64,000 nt of DNA from JBCCDY01 sp039030555 (GTDB taxonomy: Bacteria; Bacteroidota; Bacteroidia; Cytophagales; Cyclobacteriaceae), in contig JBCCDY010000014.1 in assembly GCA_039030555.1 (NCBI GenBank), positions 1 through 64,000 of the forward strand. Direction: 5' to 3'. The stretch's first letter is position 1. Every line of letters begins with the position of its first letter. The position numbers were made by a program, and so were the translations under genes. The notes beneath the pieces are model-generated. The model saw only the letters and a program-made list of their open reading frames with translations, ran no database searches and was not told where the DNA came from. Positions 1 to 8,245 of this stretch are shown here, piece by piece.

Positions 1-52
1 ATGAAAAATACTTACATTTCATGGTTGTAAGGATTAATGCTATTCTAATGTA

Positions 53-80
53 TTGATGACTGAGAATATTGTTACCTTTG
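53..80 (+). promoter_or_regulatory. Bacteroidota-type promoter of the M23 peptidase gene
   Basis: TTG at 53-55 and TACCTTTG at 73-80 match the Bacteroidota -33/-7 pattern (TTG, then TAnnTTTG). The spacer is 17 bases, slightly short. Transcription would start near 87 and leave about a 50-base leader before the ATG at 137. Called by pattern only. Confidence 0.5.
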
Positions 81-136
81 CATCATTTTTGATAGTACTC
101 ACATAAAACAGCAACAAAAGTACAGAACTTTTATCA

Positions 137-1120
137 ATGGCACGGATAAAATATTACTATGACACTGAGACTTGCAAATACGAGAGAATACGGGTTTCCA
201 GCTGGGACGTAGTTCTCAATTTGCTCGGTTTTTTTTCAGTGGCACTAATTATGGCAGCAGGGATTGTAATAGCATACAACGCCTATTTTGAGTCGCCTAA
301 GGAAGCTCTTTTAAAGAAAGAGGTTCAAGAACTGGAGTTTCACTACAATGTTCTTGATAAAGAAATGGAAAACGCTAACGCCATGCTTAACAACCTCCAG
401 GAGAGGGATGACAATGTTTATAGGGTGATTTATGAAGCGGAGCCCATTCCTAACTCTGTTAGAGAAGCTGGTGTTGGAGGTGCAGAACGATACAGAGAGA
501 TGCTCGACGAAGGACTAGAGCAAGAAGAACTTGTGTTAGCTTCTTACCAAAAGGTCGATCAGATCAAAAAGAAGATGTACATCCAGACCAAATCGTATGA
601 TGAAATTCTTGAGCTGGCCAGAGACCAGGATAAGTTACTGGCTTCCATACCAGCCATTCAACCTGTAGCTAACAAAGAGTTAAAAAGGCTTGCTTCTGGC
701 TTTGGGGTTCGATACCACCCTATTTATAAAGTAAGAAAAATGCATTGGGGTTGTGATTTTTCAGCTCCCAGAGGAACTCCCATTTACGCAACCGGAGATG
801 GCACCATTCAAAAAACTCAAAAAAGTAATAGTGCATTAGGTCTTGGGAACTATGTTAAGATCGATCATGGTTACGGATATGTGACTGTTTATGGTCATAT
901 GCACTCTTTCACTGTTCAAAAAGGGGAGAAGGTTAAACGAGGACAAATCATAGGTTATGTTGGAAATACTGGAGGTTCAACAGCACCTCATTGTCATTAC
1001 GAAGTGATTAAAGATGGTAAGAAGATCAATCCGGTGAAATATTTCTTCCACGATATCAATGACGAAGAATATGAACGATTGCTGGAATTAGCGGCAGTTG
1101 AAAACCAATCGCTTGGATAA
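137..1120 (+). CDS. M23 family metallopeptidase, membrane-anchored
   Basis: A predicted cell-wall endopeptidase of the lysostaphin/LytM fold. Residues 25-47 form one membrane segment, residues 55-95 look coiled-coil, and the M23 domain covers about 185-302. Visible zinc ligands are H203 and D207 (HWGCD) and the HCH motif at 285-287. H254 and H256 lie in YGHMHS. All catalytic positions are present, so it should be active in the periplasm and cut peptidoglycan cross-links. The N-terminal sequence with its YYYDT start is typical of a conserved Bacteroidota subgroup. A promoter lies upstream and a strong terminator downstream, so it is probably transcribed alone. Confidence 0.93.
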   Translation: MARIKYYYDTETCKYERIRVSSWDVVLNLLGFFSVALIMAAGIVIAYNAYFESPKEALLKKEVQELEFHYNVLDKEMENANAMLNNLQERDDNVYRVIYEAEPIPNSVREAGVGGAERYREMLDEGLEQEELVLASYQKVDQIKKKMYIQTKSYDEILELARDQDKLLASIPAIQPVANKELKRLASGFGVRYHPIYKVRKMHWGCDFSAPRGTPIYATGDGTIQKTQKSNSALGLGNYVKIDHGYGYVTVYGHMHSFTVQKGEKVKRGQIIGYVGNTGGSTAPHCHYEVIKDGKKINPVKYFFHDINDEEYERLLELAAVENQSLG

Positions 1121-1144
1121 TCATTTTCAAGAAACTAAGTTTAG

Positions 1145-1172
1145 AAGGCATCAATTAATGATGCCTTTTTTG
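1145..1172 (+). terminator. intrinsic terminator after the M23 gene
   Basis: Perfect 9-bp stem (AAGGCATCA / TGATGCCTT) with a 5-base loop, followed by a T run. It lies 25 bases after the M23 stop codon and separates that gene from the CapA-like gene. Confidence 0.85.
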
Positions 1173-1189
1173 TTTCTAATCAGTTACCA

Positions 1190-2392
1190 ATGCTTTATAG
1201 ATCGCTCAAGATTACGCTTATTTCTTTAATCATCTTCTTTTCCTGTAAGACTTCTAAAAACCTTACTCAAAGTACCACGCAAAATGTCTCTGATACCGTT
1301 CCCTCTGTTGATTCCTTAATTCAAAATATTGATTTCTATATCACGCAGAAAGGAGATACGCTGTACGAGCTAGGAAAAGAGTTTAAAATTGAAGTATTCC
1401 CTTATGATCAGGATACATTCAGTTTCATCGCTGTTGGCGACATCATGACTGGCACTAACTTTCCATCTACTCAATATTTACCGCCCAATAATGCATTCGA
1501 ATTATGGGATGAAGTAAAAGATACACTTCGTAATGCCGATGTCACCTTCGGTAATTTGGAAGGCGTGATCTTAAACGAAGGTGGAACTCGGAAATATTGT
1601 AAGGATACGACCATTTGCTATTTGTTCAGAATGCCTGAAATACTGGCTTCAAACTTTACCGACTCGGGTTTCGATCTTTTAAGCACGGCCAATAACCATG
1701 CAGGAGACTTTGGTGATGAAGGGCGTACCAATACAATGAATGCGCTCGATAGTCTTGGAATAGAGCATGCAGGCTTATTGCAAAAACCTTTTGCAGAAAT
1801 CAAAAAGCCAGGCATAAGAGTTGGTTTTGCAGCGTTTTCACCGAATACCGGAACCCATAGTATAAATGATTATGAGAAGGCGGTTGAATTAGTTTCAGGA
1901 CTAGATTCTCTAAATGATGTGGTTATAGTGTCTTTTCATGGAGGAGCAGAGGGGTCTAAATATGAGCACGTTAATAGGAAGAGGGAAATTTTTTATGGAG
2001 AAAACAGAGGTAATGTTTATGAGTTTGCTCACACGATGATCGACGCAGGCGCTGATCTTATCTTCGGACACGGCCCTCATGTCACACGTACTTTGGAATT
2101 ATATAAAGACAGGTTGATCAGCTATAGCCTTGGTAATTTTCTGACTTATGGAAGATTCAATCTAAGGGGCGTAAACGGAATTGCCCCGATCTTAAAAGTA
2201 TATACCGATAAAGAGGGGAAATTTCTTCACGGTGTCATTATACCCATAAAACAGATTGGAAGAGGAGAACCCGTAATTGACCCTGATAAAAGAGTGATCT
2301 TTAAACTTCAGGATTTAATGAAAGAAGATTTCCCGGAAACACCTTTGATCATATCAGATGAGGGTTTGGTCAGAAAAACGACTGATCAATAG
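1190..2392 (+). CDS. CapA family (PGA_cap) metallophosphatase-fold lipoprotein
   Basis: Resembles the CapA/PgsA family of poly-gamma-glutamate capsule proteins, which have a calcineurin-like phosphoesterase fold. Metal-site motifs are present in order: AVGDIM, FGNLEG, TANNHAGD, SFHGG, GHGPH and SLGNF. The N-terminus has a lipoprotein signal with Cys19 in the lipobox (FFSC), so it is probably tethered to a membrane. At 400 residues it is normal length for the family. No PgsB or PgsC genes are nearby, so capsule synthesis should not be assumed. Bacteroidota carry many stand-alone CapA homologues of unknown substrate. Confidence 0.88.
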   Translation: MLYRSLKITLISLIIFFSCKTSKNLTQSTTQNVSDTVPSVDSLIQNIDFYITQKGDTLYELGKEFKIEVFPYDQDTFSFIAVGDIMTGTNFPSTQYLPPNNAFELWDEVKDTLRNADVTFGNLEGVILNEGGTRKYCKDTTICYLFRMPEILASNFTDSGFDLLSTANNHAGDFGDEGRTNTMNALDSLGIEHAGLLQKPFAEIKKPGIRVGFAAFSPNTGTHSINDYEKAVELVSGLDSLNDVVIVSFHGGAEGSKYEHVNRKREIFYGENRGNVYEFAHTMIDAGADLIFGHGPHVTRTLELYKDRLISYSLGNFLTYGRFNLRGVNGIAPILKVYTDKEGKFLHGVIIPIKQIGRGEPVIDPDKRVIFKLQDLMKEDFPETPLIISDEGLVRKTTDQ

Positions 2393-2482
2393 TTTTTAAA
2401 TACTAGTTTTTACAGCTATATTCAATTGAAAATTATAGCTTTACATAATAATATCTAATTTCTTAGTTTAAGACTAATTCAA

Positions 2483-2824
2483 TTGCCGTACAAAGAGAAG
2501 GAAATAGTAAAGAAGTATTACAGCATAGGTGAAGTTGCTGATATGTTGGGAGTAGCTACTTCATTAATACGTTTCTGGGAAAGCGAATTCGATATTATCA
2601 AACCAAAGAAAAACCGGAAAGGTAACAGGCAATTTACCGGTGAGGATATTGAAAATGTAAAACTCATTTACCATCTCGTAAAAGAGAAAGGTTATACTTT
2701 ACAGGGAGCAAAAGACCTTTTAAAGAAAAAACCCAATGAGATAAAAGAGAGTGTATCCATCCTGGATTCTCTAAAAAAAGTAAGGTCTTTCCTTGTTGAA
2801 CTAAAAGGACAACTTCCTGGCTAA
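2483..2824 (+). CDS. MerR family transcriptional regulator
   Basis: A 113-residue MerR-type winged-helix protein. The DNA-binding part covers residues 12-80 (YYSIGEVADMLGV, IRFWE, RQFTGEDIENV). A short C-terminal helix for dimer formation follows, with no cysteine-based metal site or ligand-binding domain. It therefore belongs to the short MerR group common in Bacteroidota. The start is TTG at 2483. This start gives the MPYKEKE N-terminus expected for the family, and no ATG lies between it and the helix-turn-helix. dprA follows after 8 bases, so the two are likely co-transcribed. Target genes cannot be read from the sequence. Confidence 0.9.
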   Translation: MPYKEKEIVKKYYSIGEVADMLGVATSLIRFWESEFDIIKPKKNRKGNRQFTGEDIENVKLIYHLVKEKGYTLQGAKDLLKKKPNEIKESVSILDSLKKVRSFLVELKGQLPG

Positions 2825-2832
2825 TTTCCTTT

Positions 2833-3930
2833 ATGGATGAAGAACGGCTTTATCAGGTAGCCTTAACCAAAATTCCTGGCTTAGGGGATACACTCATTAA
2901 AAACCTCATTGCTTATAGTGGTTCTGCGTCACAGGTATTCAAACTGAACAAAGGAAAACTGTTAAAGTGCCCTGGCATCGGACAAAAAGTAGCTTCTGAA
3001 GTTCTTGATCCTAGTTATATTAAAATAAGCGAGGAAGAACTGATTAAATGTGATAAGCACCACGTCAGAACTCTTTTTTATACAGATGAAGACTTTCCTG
3101 AAAATTTAAGACATGCTCAGGACTCTCCTTCCTTATTATATATAAAAGGAAAAGGAACATTTGAGCATACTAAAAGAGTCGCTATTGTAGGAACTCGGAA
3201 GGCAACTTCTTACGGAAAAGAGATCACAGAAGAGATAGTCAAAGGACTCCAATCCTATCATCCAGTGATTATTAGTGGGCTTGCATTCGGAATTGATATA
3301 GAAGCTCATCGTGCAGCTTTGTCTCAAAAACTCGAAAACATATCCGTATTAGCTCACGGGCTTGACATCATTTACCCTTCACAGCATAGATCCGTGGCTG
3401 AAAATATTACTGAAAATGGCCTGATCGTATCGGAGTATGGAGTAGGCGTTAAACCTGAAACCTATCATTTTCCTGCCAGAAACAGGATTATAGCAGGCCT
3501 TACCGATCTCGTTATTGTGGTGGAGGCGGCAGAAAAAGGTGGTGCGCTAATCACCGCAGAAATTGCTAGCAGTTACGATAGAGAAGTTTTTGCTGTGCCG
3601 GGAAGTTTGAAAATGAAATATTCCAGAGGGTGCAATCGACTGATAAAGCAACAAATCGCACATATTTATTCCGGCATTCCAGATCTACTGAAGGTAATGA
3701 ACTGGGATACTCGTTCAGCTGTTAAAAATAAAGTGGTAAAACCTGTACTAGAACCACAGGAAGAAATCGTTTATGATGTACTGAATATGAATTCTAATGG
3801 TGTCGCTTTGGACGACCTGAGCTGGAAATCGCAAATTGGTTTAAATAAACTAGCATCTATACTGCTCTCTATGGAATTCAAAGGCATTGTGAGATCGTTA
3901 CCTGGAAAAAAGTATAAAATTATAGCTTAA
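2833..3930 (+). CDS. dprA: DNA-processing protein DprA
   Basis: DprA binds incoming single-stranded DNA and loads RecA during natural transformation. Residues 1-60 form a helix-hairpin-helix region. The Rossmann-like DprA domain covers about 110-285, with VAIVGTRKATSYG, SGLAFGID, HGLD, EYG, FPARNRIIAGL and KGGALITAE. A winged-helix tail (DML1-like) covers about 300-365. The length of 365 is usual. It sits between the merR gene (8 bases upstream) and the J-domain gene (3 bases downstream) in a tight operon. All core motifs are intact. Confidence 0.96.
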   Translation: MDEERLYQVALTKIPGLGDTLIKNLIAYSGSASQVFKLNKGKLLKCPGIGQKVASEVLDPSYIKISEEELIKCDKHHVRTLFYTDEDFPENLRHAQDSPSLLYIKGKGTFEHTKRVAIVGTRKATSYGKEITEEIVKGLQSYHPVIISGLAFGIDIEAHRAALSQKLENISVLAHGLDIIYPSQHRSVAENITENGLIVSEYGVGVKPETYHFPARNRIIAGLTDLVIVVEAAEKGGALITAEIASSYDREVFAVPGSLKMKYSRGCNRLIKQQIAHIYSGIPDLLKVMNWDTRSAVKNKVVKPVLEPQEEIVYDVLNMNSNGVALDDLSWKSQIGLNKLASILLSMEFKGIVRSLPGKKYKIIA

Positions 3931-3933
3931 GCA

Positions 3934-4998
3934 TTGTCCTTAGAGCCCGATCACTATTCAACTCTTGGAATTGATGGTAATGCCACTGATTCCGAAATAA
4001 AAGAAGCTTACCGGGAGCTTGCTAAAAAGTATCATCCTGATAAGTCTGGAGGAGATTTAGCGAAAGAAGAGGTTTTTAAGCGTATAACTAATGCCTATAA
4101 TGTACTTTCCGATCAGCGTAAACGCTCTAATTACGATTACCGAAGGTCTTATCAGCAACTTGTTAAAAAGCAACAAGAAGAGGAACAAGCCAGGGCCAGA
4201 ACATTTTATAAAAAGCTATCAAAGCCAATATATTTCTTCAGCATCCGAACGAAAATACTGGGGGCATTCTTTGTTCTCATGCTCATAGCTGCTGCTGTAG
4301 CTATACCGTTTGGGCTTGAAATATATTCTTCTGAGAAGTACTACGACCAGGGAATAAAAGCCTTAAAAGCCGGTAATTATGAACTGGCCTCTAAAAATTT
4401 CAAATACTCTTTAAAAGAAATGGGGCTTCGAAATAAGGAGTTGGCAAAGCGAATCAGTATTATTTCGATCTATGAGTTACATGAACATTCAACCGCTTTA
4501 AACTTCACACAGATAGGATTAAATGAATCTCATAAAGCAAGCGACCTTTACCAGTTTCATTTTCTGAGGGGTTTAGCCTTAAAAAAACTGAAGAACTACG
4601 ATGTCTCAATGAAGCATTTTCAGAAAAGCATTTTTTATAATCCGCAATGCGATTCCGCTATTTATCATATTGCTGAGATGCAATTATATCACTTTCGTGA
4701 TTACGATAAAGCACAGGATTATTTCAGACAATTATTTCAGATTAATAAGGATTTCAGCGATGCTTACTACGGACTTGCCTATACGCATTACGTAAAAGAA
4801 GAGTATTATCAATCCTTATATTTCGTAAAGAAGTTTTTAAAAGAGTACCCCAATGAAGGTGCGGCCTTGCATCTCCGGGGCATGTGCAATCTTCATTTAA
4901 AGAATAACGACGAAGCTTGTGTTTTTTTGAGGAAGGCTTCTGAGAAAGGGTATTCTTCAGGTAATCCAATCGTTAATCTCTACTGCGGAATAAAATGA
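3934..4998 (+). CDS. J-domain protein with membrane segment and TPR repeats
   Basis: Residues 6-72 are a J domain with the HPD motif at 34-36, so it should stimulate an Hsp70 ATPase. A charged linker follows, then one membrane segment at about 105-128 and TPR-like repeats to the end. The layout suggests an inner-membrane co-chaperone with the J domain in the cytoplasm and the TPR part on the other side, but topology is inferred. The start is TTG at 3934, three bases after the dprA stop. It is the second TTG start in this three-gene unit. No zinc-finger or DnaJ C-terminal domain is present, so this is a class C protein and not DnaJ itself. Confidence 0.87.
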   Translation: MSLEPDHYSTLGIDGNATDSEIKEAYRELAKKYHPDKSGGDLAKEEVFKRITNAYNVLSDQRKRSNYDYRRSYQQLVKKQQEEEQARARTFYKKLSKPIYFFSIRTKILGAFFVLMLIAAAVAIPFGLEIYSSEKYYDQGIKALKAGNYELASKNFKYSLKEMGLRNKELAKRISIISIYELHEHSTALNFTQIGLNESHKASDLYQFHFLRGLALKKLKNYDVSMKHFQKSIFYNPQCDSAIYHIAEMQLYHFRDYDKAQDYFRQLFQINKDFSDAYYGLAYTHYVKEEYYQSLYFVKKFLKEYPNEGAALHLRGMCNLHLKNNDEACVFLRKASEKGYSSGNPIVNLYCGIK

Positions 4999-5005
4999 AT
5001 AGTAA

Positions 5006-5620
5006 TTATTCATCTTCGAATCTTCTATTGCACCTTTCCCTAATGACTTCGTAAGCCTTGAAGTCTCCAAGCTCACCTGCCTTACTTAAGTCTAAGCAAC
5101 CTTCTTTCAATTGACCATGCTCAAGCCTCAAGACGCCTCTTAAATAGTATGCATCTACATTTTTTTGGTTGATCTCCAGGATTTTAGTACAATCACTTAT
5201 AGCATCCTCATAAGCCTGGATCTGCTGTTGTGCCTGTCCTCTTTTGTAATAGGCAGTGACGTGGTTGGGATTAATTTCTATAACCTTTGTATAGTCAGCT
5301 ATTGCCCCATAATAATCCTGCAGTTGAAATTTTATATTTCCTCTTTCGAAATAGGCTTCAAAAAAATTCTTTCTAAGCTCAACTGCGACATTATAGTCTT
5401 GCATTGCTCCGAGGTAATCTTCAAATATTTCCTTTACGTTTCCTCGCATATAATAAGCTTGTGAATCTTTGTTATCTGATTCAATGGCTTTATTGAATTG
5501 CATTTGAGCTTCTTTGTAGTTGCCGTTACTAAATAACTCAAGACCATCCTGAGTGTAATCCTGAGCATAGGAGGAACTTAAAAAAAAGAAAAGACTGGTG
5601 ATGAAAATAGTTGTTCTCAT
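5006..5620 (-). CDS. secreted TPR repeat protein
   Basis: A 204-residue protein with a signal peptide (cleavage after SSSYAQ, about residue 20) and four to five tetratricopeptide repeats (AYYMRGN, AYFERGN, AYYKRGQ, AYYLRGV). These would form a helical scaffold in the periplasm. It converges with the J-domain/TPR gene, only 7 bases away, and its repeats resemble that protein's C-terminal half. The two could share an origin. No enzymatic domain is visible and the partner is unknown. Confidence 0.8.
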   Translation of the reverse strand: MRTTIFITSLFFFLSSSYAQDYTQDGLELFSNGNYKEAQMQFNKAIESDNKDSQAYYMRGNVKEIFEDYLGAMQDYNVAVELRKNFFEAYFERGNIKFQLQDYYGAIADYTKVIEINPNHVTAYYKRGQAQQQIQAYEDAISDCTKILEINQKNVDAYYLRGVLRLEHGQLKEGCLDLSKAGELGDFKAYEVIRERCNRRFEDE

Positions 5621-5682
5621 TAGGATAAATATTTAAAAGAGAGTTCTATTTGAACTCTTAAACCAATAAAATGAAAATTAAT

Positions 5683-6525
5683 CTAATTAAAAACAGAAAT
5701 AGAATCTTGAAGTGCTTGTTTCAGCTGGTTTTCGTTTATATCTAGCTTTTCTTCTTTTAATCTTAGAAACTCAATAATTTTTTCAGTAGCTAAATTTCCA
5801 ACCAGATCATCTTCTGCCATAGGGCAGCCTCCGAATCCACGAATTGCTCCATCAAATCGTTTGCAACCTGCTGAATATGCGGCCTCAATTTTTTCATTAG
5901 CAGTTTCTGGAGTGGAATGTAAATGAACTCCTATTTCGAGCTTTGGATAAGATGAGGAGAGTGAACCAAATATATTAGATATGACATCGGGCTGGGAAAC
6001 TCCAATGGTATCTGCCAGAGATATGATCTCAACGTTCAATGGAGTAAGTTTATCTATAAATTCTGAGAGAATGCTTTCGTCGTAAGGATCACCATAAGGA
6101 TTTCCAAAACCCATGGATAAATAGGTCACCAGTGTTTTATCATGCTTAACACACAATTCCTGTATCTCTGATAAATGATTTAAAGCCTCTTCAATGCTTT
6201 TATTGGTATTCCTTTGTTGGAATGTCTCCGAAACAGATAATGGAAAACCTAAATACTTGATCTCATCAAATTCACAAGCTTGTTGTGCGCCTCTGATGTT
6301 TGCAATAATAGCTAGTAAATGAGTGGAAGAGTCCAAGTTCAGTTTAGAAAGAACCTCGCTAGTATCTTTCAGTTGTGGAATGGCTTTGGATGATACGAAA
6401 CTTCCGAAGTCCAAAGTATCGAATCCTACTTTTAATAGTTGGTTGAGGTAATCTGCTTTTAGTTGAGTGGGAATAAAGTGTTCTATTCCCTGCATGGCAT
6501 CTCTTGGGCATTCAACAATTTTCAT
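5683..6525 (-). CDS. hydroxymethylglutaryl-CoA lyase-like protein
   Basis: A TIM-barrel enzyme of the HMGL-like family, which cleaves 3-hydroxy-3-methylglutaryl-CoA to acetyl-CoA and acetoacetate in leucine breakdown. Signs are VECPRDAMQG at the N-terminus, the metal-binding HLHSTP near residue 198, and the Cys-containing loop GFGGCPMAEDDLVGN near residue 232, which carries the catalytic Cys of true lyases. The length of 280 is slightly short against about 300 for many bacterial lyases. No other leucine-degradation gene adjoins it. A related aldolase of the same superfamily is the main alternative. Confidence 0.88.
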   Translation of the reverse strand: MKIVECPRDAMQGIEHFIPTQLKADYLNQLLKVGFDTLDFGSFVSSKAIPQLKDTSEVLSKLNLDSSTHLLAIIANIRGAQQACEFDEIKYLGFPLSVSETFQQRNTNKSIEEALNHLSEIQELCVKHDKTLVTYLSMGFGNPYGDPYDESILSEFIDKLTPLNVEIISLADTIGVSQPDVISNIFGSLSSSYPKLEIGVHLHSTPETANEKIEAAYSAGCKRFDGAIRGFGGCPMAEDDLVGNLATEKIIEFLRLKEEKLDINENQLKQALQDSISVFN

Positions 6526-6637
6526 GAAACTTATGTATCAATTTAAAAGTGAAAAGATAGTAATTCTAGTAACACTTTCTTTTCAGAATTAAGATACGCC
6601 CACTGATTTTCAGAACAGATGCTTTCTTCGGATATAG

Positions 6638-7018
6638 TCAGTCTTTGAAAATTTCAATGCTTTGTGAATAGCCTGATTCTAATTCGTTGAAGGGAATCAG
6701 AATTGTTAAAACTCCGTTTCTATCAAAAGCAGAAATCGATTTATAATCTGCATCCATGGGTATCTGGAAAGAAGCAATCAGTCTGGGAAGACTAACACGC
6801 TCCTGATGAATTCCAATAGATTGAAAAACACTGATAAAATTATTTCGAACCTCTACGTTAAAATCATCTGGGTTAACACCAGGAACCTTAACCGTTATCC
6901 GGTAGTTCTCCTTGGTCTTTTTGATATTGGTATTTATTGGTGAGGTGCCACCATTAACTGTATTAAAAAAGTCGATGCTTTGAAGTATCTCCTGAGGTAT
7001 TTTATTTTCTAATCTCAT
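6638..7018 (-). CDS. Hsp20/alpha-crystallin family small heat-shock protein
   Basis: A 126-residue ATP-independent chaperone. The alpha-crystallin domain covers about 33-120 (YRITVKVPGVNPDDFNVEV, then RLIASFQIP and NGVLTILIPF). The C-terminal tail contains an IEI triplet that may act as the I-x-I oligomer contact. The domain is a little divergent because the usual A-x-x-x-x-G-V-L motif appears as DRNGVL. It is flanked by the HMG-CoA lyase-like gene and metF on the same strand, with gaps over 100 bases, so it is probably transcribed separately. Confidence 0.83.
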   Translation of the reverse strand: MRLENKIPQEILQSIDFFNTVNGGTSPINTNIKKTKENYRITVKVPGVNPDDFNVEVRNNFISVFQSIGIHQERVSLPRLIASFQIPMDADYKSISAFDRNGVLTILIPFNELESGYSQSIEIFKD

Positions 7019-7147
7019 AGCTAAAAAATTTGATTAGGGAATTTCAATCTCCATACCAAACACTGGAATGATCATTTCAGAATAGAATACGTAAGCCAAA
7101 ATGACGTGAGTAAGAATTTATAAATTAAAATACTGCCATTAAGTCAG

Positions 7148-8101
7148 TTAGAAGATCGATTTAGCGATAGCATGTACGGAATCCGACTTACCCATGGAGT
7201 AATAATGGAGAACAGGTACTCCAGCTTCAATCAATTCTTTAGATTGATTGATCCCCCATTCAATTCCAACCTGTTTTACTTCTTTGGAATCATTGCATTT
7301 CTCAACCTCGGAAACAAGCTCTTCAGGCAGGTCGATATTGAAAATTGTGGGTAGAATATTGAGTTGCTTCTTAGTCGTGATCGGCTTTAATCCTGGAATG
7401 ATCGGTACATCAATACCTTCGTTTTTACACTCTTCGACAAAGCTGAAAAACTTTTTATTGTCAAAAAACATCTGGGTTACAATATACTCCGCTCCCAACT
7501 CCACTTTTTTCTTTAAGTATTTGAGATCGGTTTTTAGGTTTGGGGCGGCGAAGTGTTTTTCAGGATAGCCGGCAACTCCAATACAAAAATCGGTTGGTCG
7601 GGCATTTTCAAGATCTTCGTCCAAATAACTTCCATTATTCATACTCATCACTTGCTCTACCAAATCGCTGGCAAACTGATTTCCATCCGTATCTTGTTGA
7701 TAGACACCGTCATTTTTTAGGGCATCTCCTTTTAAAAGAAGCACATTATCGATACCCAGAAAGTGTAGGTCGATTAATGCATTTTCTGTTTCTTCCTTGC
7801 TAAAACCTCCACAGATAATATGAGGTACAGGGTCTACATTGTATCGGTGTTTTATGGCAGCACAAATCCCTACAGTTCCCGGTCTTTTTCTTACGGCCAC
7901 CCTATCAAAACCACCTCCTGACCGCTTTCGCAATACATATTCCTCCCTATGATAGGTGACATCAATAAAAGGAGGATTAAACTCCATTAAGGGATCAATA
8001 TGTTTGAATAATCCCTCTATACCCTGACCTTTTAATGGAGGGATGATCTCGAAGGAAAAAAGTGGGCTTTTGGAATTCTTTATATGTTGGCAGACTTTCA
8101 T
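7148..8101 (-). CDS. metF: methylenetetrahydrofolate reductase
   Basis: Reduces 5,10-methylene-THF to 5-methyl-THF, the methyl donor for the methionine synthase encoded just upstream. It is a 317-residue TIM-barrel flavoprotein of normal bacterial length. Motifs are SFEIIPP with the catalytic Glu, DVTYH, LLLKGD, GVAGYPEKH, VTQMFFDN and HYYSMG. It follows the large metH gene on the same strand after 144 bases, so it is probably the last gene of the SAM-riboswitch operon, though its own promoter in that gap cannot be excluded. Confidence 0.95.
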   Translation of the reverse strand: MKVCQHIKNSKSPLFSFEIIPPLKGQGIEGLFKHIDPLMEFNPPFIDVTYHREEYVLRKRSGGGFDRVAVRKRPGTVGICAAIKHRYNVDPVPHIICGGFSKEETENALIDLHFLGIDNVLLLKGDALKNDGVYQQDTDGNQFASDLVEQVMSMNNGSYLDEDLENARPTDFCIGVAGYPEKHFAAPNLKTDLKYLKKKVELGAEYIVTQMFFDNKKFFSFVEECKNEGIDVPIIPGLKPITTKKQLNILPTIFNIDLPEELVSEVEKCNDSKEVKQVGIEWGINQSKELIEAGVPVLHYYSMGKSDSVHAIAKSIF

Positions 8102-8200
8102 TCTTTGGTTGTTGGGTTATTGGGTCTCTAGGTTGTTTGAGTTTTGGGTATTCAGGGTTTTGGATTATTGGTTTTTCAGAAATTAGATAATAAAGAAGTT
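8102..8200. repeat. low-complexity CCCAAtAaC-type tract between metH and metF
   Basis: Read on the minus strand, this stretch is a run of imperfect units such as ACCCAATAACC, CCAACAACC, ACCCAAAACTC and CCAATAATCC. It has no coding support. The first codons of the large metH gene (10920-10945) carry a similar string, CCCAATAACCTCC. Its origin is unknown. A decayed repeat or simple-sequence slippage is possible. Confidence 0.4.
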
Positions 8201-8245
8201 TCAATTATGCATTAAAGACACCTAATCATGTTTCTAATTGTTTAG

